From the NCBI GenBank assembly GCA_035582835.1, contig JAYKAV010002585.1, positions 258,912 through 322,911 on the forward strand: a stretch of 64,000 nucleotides of DNA, written 5' to 3'. Below, piece after piece: positions 58,901 through 64,000 of the stretch. Below the pieces are notes generated by a model. That model was given only the letters and a program-made list of their open reading frames with translations. It had not been told where the DNA came from and searched no databases. How positions within the stretch are numbered: the stretch's first letter is position 1; every line of letters begins with the position of its first letter. The stretch comes from Phoebastria nigripes. Lineage: Eukaryota; Chordata; Aves; Procellariiformes; Diomedeidae. Made by a program: the position numbers and the translations under genes.

Positions 58901-61900
58901 ATCAGGAGAGTTCAGTGGCCTTAAAAAGGGGCAGCAGTTGTTCAGCTTCTGCACTGGGTCTTCAAAGGTATTAGAAGTGGCATCAGTGTTTACCCGGTCA
59001 GCAGTTTGTCCCTCCTGCAATTGCGGGATGGTGCCCCAAATCTTGGCTGTGTCTGAGCTGGAATCGCTGCAGCTCTCAGGGGAGCCAGAGCTACCTTTCT
59101 GCTACCTCCCAGTCTTGGGATGAGGTAGGAACAGAGCCTGTGTCTCATGCAAGTCAGGGGTCTCCTGGGGAGCTCAGGTTCCTTCCTGGCTGGGGATGCT
59201 CTGGAGCTGATGTTACAGGTGTCTTTGGCTTCCTCAGGCCAGCTGTATTTCTAGCATTTTCTTTAGCCAGGAGCCTTTGGAACCTGAGGAAGGGCCCTGG
59301 AAGTTAAACCCTGATGTNTGTCCCAATTTTGGCCCTGACCTTAGAGGGCTATTTAAAACAGGGAAAGGTTTAGCTCCTTTTATCTTGAAAGGGCATATCT
59401 TCTACTCTGTTACTACTCAGAACACCTCTTAAATGAGAGTCCCTTTGAATTTGGGCTGGCAAAGAACTAGTTTGGATGTATGGTCAGGGCAGCACAGTTG
59501 TGTTCCCAGCTACTGTATTTCCAGCATGGTAACCATGAGGTGAGATGCCACTCCTTCCTGACTTAAATATTTTGGTCACTATCAGGGTTACAAGTGAGTT
59601 AAATTTCCTGGCAGAGGGGGTCTGAGTGCGGCCCTAGCACACTGCTGTGCCACACGCAAGGGGGAATGGTGGCAGCCAGGACTTTAATTTCAGGTTTGTA
59701 GTGGTTGCCAAGATCAATACAGAGAGATGGCAAGCTGAGAGCATCTAAGGTATTGGAACTACAGTCAACAAAGTATTGACTGGAATATAAAAACTTTAAA
59801 TTTAAACATAAGGGGCATGAGGAGGAGTAACCCCGAACCCTTCAGAAGAAAGATTGCTCTATTAGTAAGAAAAATACTGGCAAAGGAAGAGGAATAGCAT
59901 CTCCACTATAAGGCTGCGGAGTAAAATGGCTAAATGTTTTGAGGAACAGCCAAGATCAGAAGGTGACAGTGGTCTTAGCTAGCAGGATTATTTATCTGGC
60001 TTGTGTACTGGGCACTCAGTGGCATTAAAAATGAGTTCAGTGTTGCCTGGATCAACACTTTATCCATCCTCCTATTGCAGAAAAGTGCCTGCAGAGCGAA
60101 ACATCTGTGAGAGCCAAGAGTGCCAGGCAGATCAAGGACACATGCATGGAGTCAGGGCGAGGGATTAGGTTGCTCCTGCAGTATGCTCAGATCACGGGTG
60201 CTCTGAAAAATACTCTGCTGCCAGATCCCTAGTGCAAAGGACAAGCTGGGAACAAAGTGCATGGTACCTATGGGATAGGAGGGGTGTTCTGGCTAGTGAA
60301 GAGCAGTCTCTAGAGCAGTTCCTGCCTGCAGTCATTTCTGCCAGTATAGAAATGACTTTTGCAGTAGCTTAGGTTGACAGAAGCCACTTCTCCTCCCAGT
60401 CCTTGCTGCTGTTCCTTGCAAGTACTATTATATTGTTGATAATGTTGCAGGAAGCCCTGTTGTTTGTCATTTTAGTATTGGGCAGGCGCGGTGCGTGGTG
60501 ACAACCACCACATCCTGGGAGGAGATTGAGTTCTTTGGGCCCTGTTATCTGCTTGTGCTGTAAAAAAATCTGAGGTGTGAAGGCAGGCTGTCTATGCCAT
60601 GCCTGTGAATTCTCCACGTGCCTTTTGTCCATTTGTTCAGCTGGTGCAGAACATATTTCTCTGTTTCTTCCCTTACCAGTACCAGCAAAGCAACAGAAAG
60701 CTGCCCCCAGCTTTCTTCCCTCAACATCAGCCTATGAACAAGCACCAGGTCTTCCTTGATGAGCGGGAAGTGACTCATGACTTCCACCTGGAGCCTGGTG
60801 TCTATGTGATTGTCCCATCCACCCTGGAGCCTCAGCAGGAGTCTGAATTCATCCTGCGGGTCTTCTCCAGGAAGCATGTTCTTCGGTGAGATGATGCTGC
60901 CGCTCTGCCAGCACCTAATTCTCTGGGGTGGTGGGATGGTCTGGTCTTTCTAGTCTAATGGGGGCAGCATAAAGACTTTAGCATGCAAAAGGCAGCACAA
61001 TCTCTTTTGGAGAGGCTGGCTGTGGGTCTCTCCCAGCACAGGATGCTCAGTGGATGAAGCACTGCTTTTGGCCTTATCCTTTCAAGAAGTGTTGACCTAG
61101 GCCCACACAAGGGATTCTTGCAGCTCTTGATGCTCATGTTTGAGACTGGAGAAGGACAACAGTTCTTAATGCACCATCAGTTTGCCAGGAGACCCTGCTG
61201 GTGGTGCTAGGGTGGTTGCTTGTGCAGAAATGGTGCTTTGGAGACTTCAAATGCCAGCAGCCCCTGGGGAGCTGTATGGACATGAGGGCTTCCCTTACTG
61301 CAGCTGTAACACTGGGGAAAAAAAACATATGCTGCAACAGCGAGGGGGGGGCCCTTCTGGGAATGTGGGATGCCACCTGTGATGAGACAAACACACAACT
61401 CTGGGATATCTCCTTAATGTGTCTGCTTTTTTGCATCTCCAGGGAAATGGGCGGGAACACCAGTTTCACCCTCTCTAAGGTGAGTGAGTTTGAGGGGAGT
61501 GGGAGGTCTGTGGTTCAGTCTTCAGCTCTGGGTGTTGGGTTTTTCCTGTTGCTCTGCCCTACGGAGAGGCTGAGTGAGAATGTGATTGCTTGTGCTGCAG
61601 CACTTTTGAAAGGGCAGCTTGGGTTTACAGGCAGAGTCCCTTGGACCATGTGGACAGATGCAGTCAAATGTGGTGGATGGGCAAATTTTCAGATGCCTTT
61701 GTTAGTTGCCTTTTTGCAAACTTCTTTTAGTGACACCATCTTACGTGCTCTGCAGTCTTTCCCATTCAGGGCTTTTTGGAGACTCCTGGTCCATTCTTCC
61801 ACTTCTCCCCACTCCTTTCACGCCTTGAAAGTTTTGAAGGCATCATGGGACCTGAGCAGTACTGTTTCCATGCAGCAGTCTATAGGTTATTTTCAAAATA

Positions 61901-62411
61901 ACTGAGCTAATGGCAGTACATGCAAATCTGCAACTTGTGCAAGGGAGTTTATAGCATAGTCTGTTCCCCTGGCATAAACAGGGCCATTCCTTCTTTCATC
62001 TCCTCTGTTCTTCTATATAAAGGAGGACAGAGACCCTTCTCTCTCTTCTTGGCATGGAGTGAGCCTCATCCTTTGTTGTTGCACAGCTTGGTGGGAGGGA
62101 AATGTTGCTCCCCATTGAACGTTATCTGAGTATTTCTTTCCAAGAAATAGCATTTCTATGAGGTGCAAGCTATCTTAGCAGTGGGCTGCATTAGTGATGT
62201 ATTGATTGCAGTGGTGGGGAGAAGGTGGAAGGGCAGGGCATAAGAGTGCAGTCCTGGGAAAGCATCTTTAGTAACTCTGTCTTGGATGGCGTTATTTCTC
62301 TTCCTCGAGGTAATGATTTTTTTTTTTTTTTTTTTTAATATTTTAAAGGAAATTGTTGATAGGTATGAAGGCAAGATTTGGGAGGATTTCTTCACAAAGC
62401 ATTTTGAACAG
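46767..62411 (+). CDS. CAPN14: Calpain-14 (CAPN14), first 14 coding exons; 3' end outside window
   Basis: Fourteen exons join in phase to 535 codons: 46767-46997, 49432-49501, 50465-50583, 51210-51346, 52485-52659, 53376-53441, 54832-54917, 56195-56269, 56931-57094, 57788-57951, 58692-58703, 60680-60885, 61443-61479, 62349-62411. Residues 1-77 are the N-terminal region. The cysteine-protease core follows, with Cys103 (NCWFLAAL), His257 (GHAYTVTG) and Asn281 (LRNPWG). The His-Asn spacing of 24 equals that of m-calpain, as I remember it. The C2-like domain runs from roughly residue 340 to 490. The penta-EF-hand part, about 150 residues in the family, is not in the window. Remembered human CAPN14 matches best ([29 protein letters not shown]), and linkage to EHD3 agrees. 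It is a calcium-dependent cytosolic protease; the mammalian gene is epithelial and IL-13-inducible. All introns are GT-AG. Oddities are the residue before Asn-Cys and an ambiguous codon in exon 9. Confidence 0.94.
46788..46798 (+). repeat. CAPN14: 11-A homopolymer inside coding exon 1 of CAPN14
   Basis: Eleven consecutive A encode Lys8-Lys11 (AAA AAA AAA AAG). No in-frame ATG follows in this exon, so a one-base error or polymorphism here would separate the start codon from the protease frame. Confidence 0.9.
46998..49431 (+). other. CAPN14: CAPN14 intron 1
   Basis: A 2.4-kb GT-AG intron between the N-terminal exon and exon 2. No repeat or embedded gene was recognised on either strand. Confidence 0.75.
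49432..49501 (+). CDS. CAPN14: CAPN14 coding exon 2
   Basis: A 70-nt exon encoding [20 protein letters not shown] and GLV plus one base. The acceptor is GTGCTTCCCAG and the donor GTAAGG. As I recall, 70 nt is the usual size of this exon in classical calpain genes. Confidence 0.93.
49502..50464 (+). other. CAPN14: CAPN14 intron 2
   Basis: A 963-nt intron with an A/T-rich right half containing two nested inverted repeats (50229-50354) shortly before the exon carrying the catalytic cysteine. Confidence 0.8.
50229..50304. repeat. 14-bp perfect inverted repeat
   Basis: TTATTTAACCAAAC (50229-50242) and its exact reverse complement GTTTGGTTAAATAA (50291-50304) flank 48 nt. An overlapping pair, ACAATTATAA (50271-50280) and TTATAATTGT (50345-50354), gives a second possible fold. 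It may be the remnant of a foldback element. Confidence 0.65.
50465..50583 (+). CDS. CAPN14: CAPN14 coding exon 3 (catalytic cysteine)
   Basis: A 119-nt exon, again the size I remember for this calpain exon. It encodes [20 protein letters not shown] through KYAGIFHFR, residues 101-140. It holds the catalytic cysteine (codon 50470-50472). The acceptor is TTGGCACAG and the donor GTACAT. The first codon, GAG, is split with the preceding exon and puts Glu where calpains normally have Gly. Confidence 0.95.
50584..52484 (+). other. CAPN14: CAPN14 introns 3 and 4 (either side of exon 4)
   Basis: Introns 50584-51209 and 51347-52484. The first is GC-richer and carries open frames without recognisable protein content. 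No repeat family was recognised in either. Confidence 0.7.
51210..51346 (+). CDS. CAPN14: CAPN14 coding exon 4
   Basis: A 137-nt exon encoding [20 protein letters not shown], continuing to [11 protein letters not shown]. It is part of protease core domain 1, with the conserved VDDRLP stretch. The acceptor is TTCTTCTGACAG and the donor GTAAGT. It ends two bases into a lysine codon. Confidence 0.95.
52485..52659 (+). CDS. CAPN14: CAPN14 coding exon 5
   Basis: A 175-nt exon encoding [20 protein letters not shown] and on to [10 protein letters not shown]. It covers the end of core domain 1 and the start of domain 2 (FTGGV landmark). The acceptor is TTTTTTGCTAG and the donor GTGAGA. It ends in phase 0. 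Confidence 0.94.
52660..53375 (+). other. CAPN14: CAPN14 intron 5
   Basis: A 716-nt GT-AG intron holding a MIR-like SINE remnant (about 52935-53075). Confidence 0.8.
52935..53075 (+). mobile_element. MIR-like SINE remnant
   Basis: The order of phrases follows the MIR core and 3' part: TTTTTACAGGTGGTGCAGTG then AGGCACAGAGACTCATGG, later GAATTCAAATCTTGGCTTCC and TTTATGCTAACACTTCAGC. MIR consensus, from memory, has TTTTACAGATGAGGAAACTG, AGGCACAGAGAG, GATTCGAACCCAGG and ACCACTATGCTA. The match is diverged, as expected for an ancient element. Confidence 0.55.
53376..53441 (+). CDS. CAPN14: CAPN14 coding exon 6 (catalytic histidine)
   Basis: A 66-nt exon encoding [22 protein letters not shown], with catalytic His257 in GHAYT. 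Phase is 0 at both ends. The acceptor is CTTGTATACAG and the donor GTAAGA. Confidence 0.95.
53442..56194 (+). other. CAPN14: CAPN14 introns 6 and 7 (either side of exon 7)
   Basis: Introns 53442-54831 and 54918-56194. No repeat, RNA gene or embedded coding region was recognised. Confidence 0.7.
54832..54917 (+). CDS. CAPN14: CAPN14 coding exon 7 (catalytic asparagine)
   Basis: An 86-nt exon encoding [20 protein letters not shown] and EWKGDWSD. It contains catalytic Asn281 in the NPWG motif. The acceptor is GTTTTCTGCAG and the donor GTGAGT. It ends two bases into a serine codon. Confidence 0.96.
56195..56269 (+). CDS. CAPN14: CAPN14 coding exon 8
   Basis: A 75-nt exon encoding [20 protein letters not shown] followed by DGEFW. 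It lies at the end of protease core domain 2, with the conserved DGEFWM junction to exon 9. The acceptor is TTGCCCTCAG and the donor GTAATG. Confidence 0.94.
56931..57094 (+). CDS. CAPN14: CAPN14 coding exon 9
   Basis: A 164-nt exon encoding [20 protein letters not shown] through [13 protein letters not shown]. It spans the core-to-C2-like junction. Codon 57049-57051 reads TNG; calpains have Trp (TGG) at this place, and TAG would be a stop. The acceptor is CTTTTCCCAG and the donor GTGAGG. Confidence 0.93.
57788..57951 (+). CDS. CAPN14: CAPN14 coding exon 10
   Basis: A 164-nt exon encoding [20 protein letters not shown] through LFIGFLLYK. It is the first part of the C2-like domain (TFWxNPQ landmark). 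The acceptor is GTTTTGCTTAG and the donor GTGCGA, a weaker donor than its neighbours. Confidence 0.94.
58692..58703 (+). CDS. CAPN14: CAPN14 coding exon 11, a 12-nt microexon
   Basis: GTGGACCTACAG encodes Val-Asp-Leu-Gln between exon 10 (FLLYK) and exon 12 ([10 protein letters not shown]). It has a strong acceptor (TCTTTTCTTTCTGCAG) and a donor, GTGAGT. The phase is 0 on both sides, so skipping it would keep the frame. As I recall, other classical calpain genes have a 12-nt exon at the same place, which supports it. Confidence 0.85.
58704..60679 (+). other. CAPN14: CAPN14 intron 11
   Basis: A 2.0-kb intron separating the microexon from exon 12. Single Ns occur at 58833, 58898 and 59318. No repeat family was recognised. 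Confidence 0.75.
60680..60885 (+). CDS. CAPN14: CAPN14 coding exon 12
   Basis: A 206-nt exon encoding [20 protein letters not shown] through [14 protein letters not shown]. It is the second half of the C2-like domain, with the [12 protein letters not shown] and LRVFSRKH landmarks. The acceptor is CCCTTACCAG and the donor GTGAGA. Confidence 0.96.
61443..61479 (+). CDS. CAPN14: CAPN14 coding exon 13
   Basis: A 37-nt exon encoding (R)[12 protein letters not shown], matching the EIGSNSGVVFSK region remembered for the human protein. The acceptor is TTGCATCTCCAG and the donor GTGAGT. The phase agrees with both neighbours. Confidence 0.9.
62317..62336 (+). repeat. CAPN14: 20-T tract next to the exon 14 acceptor
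   Basis: Twenty uninterrupted T end 12 nt before the first base of exon 14 and serve as its polypyrimidine tract. A homopolymer of this length is prone to length variation. Confidence 0.85.
62349..62411 (+). CDS. CAPN14: CAPN14 coding exon 14
   Basis: A 63-nt exon encoding [21 protein letters not shown], the linker into the penta-EF-hand domain (FFTKxFE landmark). The acceptor is ATTTTAAAG, preceded by a 20-T tract, and the donor GTCAGT. Later exons are not in the window. Confidence 0.92.
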
Positions 62412-62589
62412 GTCAGTGTGTGCATGAGCTGCCGGGGTAAACTCCTCCAGAGCTATTATGTAGCTCTATGAAAGTAAAAGCATGTGGATGTTCAAGGGAG
62501 GTCTGGACATGGAAGCGTGGGGAACAGAGAGGGGCCACAGGAGGTTGGGCTGTGTGTACAGTACTGATTCCATGCAGCAGATTTAACAG

Positions 62590-62955
62590 CAAAGTTTAGG
62601 AATATGTTAGCATTGAGACAGGCATACTTCTCTACACAACAGGGTGTGAATGCCTGGAACTTAATGCCACAGGACATTGTGGATGTGACAGTATCAACAG
62701 GCTCAAAAGGTATTAGCAAGCTGATGGGCAGCAGGTCCATAAACAGATGCTAAAGGACTAGGCAGGGATGTACCCTCTAAGTTCCCTTTTCCAACAAGTT
62801 TGGGTGCCAGGGAAACAGGAGAATGGACTGCAGAAGCTGACCAGGCTCACGTGCTCTCCCTAAACATTAATTCCTATTGCCTGTATTGGGGATAAAGTGG
62901 TGGGCTGTGTGGATCTGTCCTACCCTTTAAGGGTGTTCTTACACTCATTGGAGAA
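62590..62955 (+). mobile_element. Old CR1 LINE 3' fragment, sense
   Basis: Phrases follow the 3' coding end and UTR of old amniote CR1 elements: ACAACAGGGTGTGAATGCCT, GAACTTAATGCCACAGGACA, TTGTGGATGTGACAG, GGCTCAAAAGG, then AGGTCCATAAACAGATGCTA, and finally GTGGTGGGCTGTGTGGATCT, which echoes the usual ACTGGGCTAGATGGACC. It is strongly diverged. Edges are approximate. Confidence 0.65.
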
Positions 62956-63003
62956 AGTTGCCTATTAGAGTACACCCCCTGAAATATTGACACTTGTCTC
63001 ATA

Positions 63004-63023
63004 CATCCTTCATCATCCTTCAT
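63004..63023. repeat. Perfect tandem duplication, 10 bp x 2
   Basis: CATCCTTCAT occurs twice head to tail without mismatch. Confidence 0.7.
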
Positions 63024-63767
63024 CACAGTTTGATGGCAGCTAACTTGCTTTGAGAGGTGAAGTAAGTACCAGGTGTCCCATCACCTCCTTTTTTCACTAA
63101 TTTTCCTAGAGAAATATGATCCTTATTGTTAATGATCTCTCTGGCCTGATTTGGGATGGAGTTGACCTTCAGGGATCCCACTAATTATGGTGAGGGATGC
63201 AAGTGTTTCACCTTTCAGAAAAGGTGGCTGTGTTTATTTAGCCGCATACCCTCTATTTGGCAAACACAATTTCACAAAAACACGTTTGCACTTTTGATAG
63301 AAATATTTTGACAGAAGCTGTTACTAAAAACAAGCAATGCTTTTACTTTTTGCCACTTGTTTAAGACTTTGATTTTGAGAACGGTGTGGCTTTCAGATGT
63401 GCTAGAAATTGCCACATATTGCGAGGTGCTGGTCCTTCGCTGTCAGGAGGTCCAAGTACACACAGAGGCGAGCAGTACTGCCATTTCTGAATGCATTACC
63501 CTGGCGTGCCTCAATGATGTGAAAACAGGCTTTTATTTTTGAGGAGTGACATTTAAAAAAATCCTCTAAACAAACAAATGTCACAGTTTCTAAAAGATCT
63601 GTAAACTTTAGTATAACAAGGAAGAGGGAAAGTGCTTTGAAAAGTTTGGGGAGGAAGTATTCCAAAGTTTCCATCTTTTTTTGTTTGTAAATGATAAAAG
63701 GGAAATATTTGAAGCAGGTCTCTTGACAGTGTGCTTGATGGGACAGATGGCACCAGGGCTGAAAGGT

Positions 63768-63920
63768 TAATGGTCTGGATCCTCACTCAGTGTAAATCTG
63801 CACTACTGCATTGATCTGTGTGGAGCCCTGAAAACTTAGGGCAGAGCACACTGCAGCTCTTGCAGGCTGAGAATCTTGTCATATTCAAAGGGAGTCTTTT
63901 CTATTGATTTTTCACAGTGG
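63768..63920. repeat. Remnant of ancient amniote palindromic repeat
   Basis: GGTCTGGATCCTCACTCAGT then GTAAATCTGCACTACTGCAT recalls GGATCCTCAGCTGGTGTAAATCAGC, found in a foldback repeat common in sauropsids. Further right, ATTCAAAGGGAGTCTTTTCT and ATTGATTTTTCACAGTGG recall its TTCAATGGGAGT / CATTGACTTCAATGG part. Confidence 0.45.
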
Positions 63921-64000
63921 CTGGAGTGGGGCCAGAAAAGCAGAGAATGAAGATGGGACATGCTGGGAAAACAAAAGAGGGAGAAAAGTGATTTAATACT

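Larger units (their letters stand above)
60886..62348 (+). other. CAPN14: CAPN14 introns 12 and 13
   Basis: Introns 60886-61442 and 61480-62348. A 234-codon open frame spanning 61201-61905 runs across exon 13 in its reading frame; outside the exon it has no calpain similarity and is intron read-through. Confidence 0.75.
62412..64000 (+). other. CAPN14: CAPN14 intron 14 (continues past window)
   Basis: No exon resembling the next calpain segment (the family has a PEI-AVQLQ-LLN type stretch) was found before the window ends. It contains a CR1 fragment, a 10-bp tandem duplication and a remnant of an ancient palindromic repeat. Confidence 0.7.

Noticed and set aside
61201..61905. 234-codon frame that could be read as a separate gene
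   Set aside because: Only 61443-61479 is calpain sequence (exon 13); the remainder is intron read-through on both sides.
1..64000. CRISPR arrays, operons, tRNA or rRNA genes, or an intact mobile element or provirus
   Set aside because: No regularly spaced repeats, no cloverleaf-like tRNA, no rRNA sequence, and no LTR pair or retroviral gene was seen. The content is ordinary vertebrate genic and intergenic DNA.

Overview
The window looks like vertebrate nuclear DNA, most probably from a bird; a turtle or crocodilian cannot be excluded. The genes are split by GT-AG introns. One CpG-island promoter is present. The recognisable interspersed repeats are old CR1 LINE fragments and ancient amniote elements, with no Alu- or L1-type sequence. 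The assembly is a draft: it has one 159-base gap (11971-12129) beside a long poly-T, and scattered single Ns, one of them inside a codon.

Two protein-coding genes can be read exon by exon. EHD3 lies on the minus strand (coding 38254 down to 9374, six coding exons). Its joined exons give a complete 535-residue dynamin-like ATPase with a C-terminal EH domain. CAPN14 lies on the plus strand (coding from 46767). Fourteen coding exons, ending at 62411, give the first 535 residues: protease core plus C2-like domain. The penta-EF-hand exons lie beyond the right edge. The two genes are head to head with about 8.5 kb between their start codons, as I recall for human chromosome 2p23, which supports both orthology calls.

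Layout: 1-9373 is the EHD3 3' UTR and downstream intergenic DNA, with no convincing gene. 9374-38254 is EHD3. About 37960-38885 is the CpG island over EHD3 exon 1. 38886-46766 is intergenic and presumably holds CAPN14 control sequence and any non-coding first exon. 46767-62411 is the visible part of CAPN14. 62412-64000 is its next intron, carrying an old CR1 fragment.

The genes have no known joint pathway. EHD3 remodels endosomal membranes. CAPN14 is a calcium-dependent cysteine protease, in mammals best known from squamous (oesophageal) epithelium. I found no previously undescribed system here. The points most worth checking are a glutamate in place of the usual glycine just before the CAPN14 catalytic Asn-Cys, an 11-A run in its first coding exon, a 12-nt microexon, a 20-T tract beside an acceptor, and a perfect 17-bp hairpin in EHD3 intron 3.
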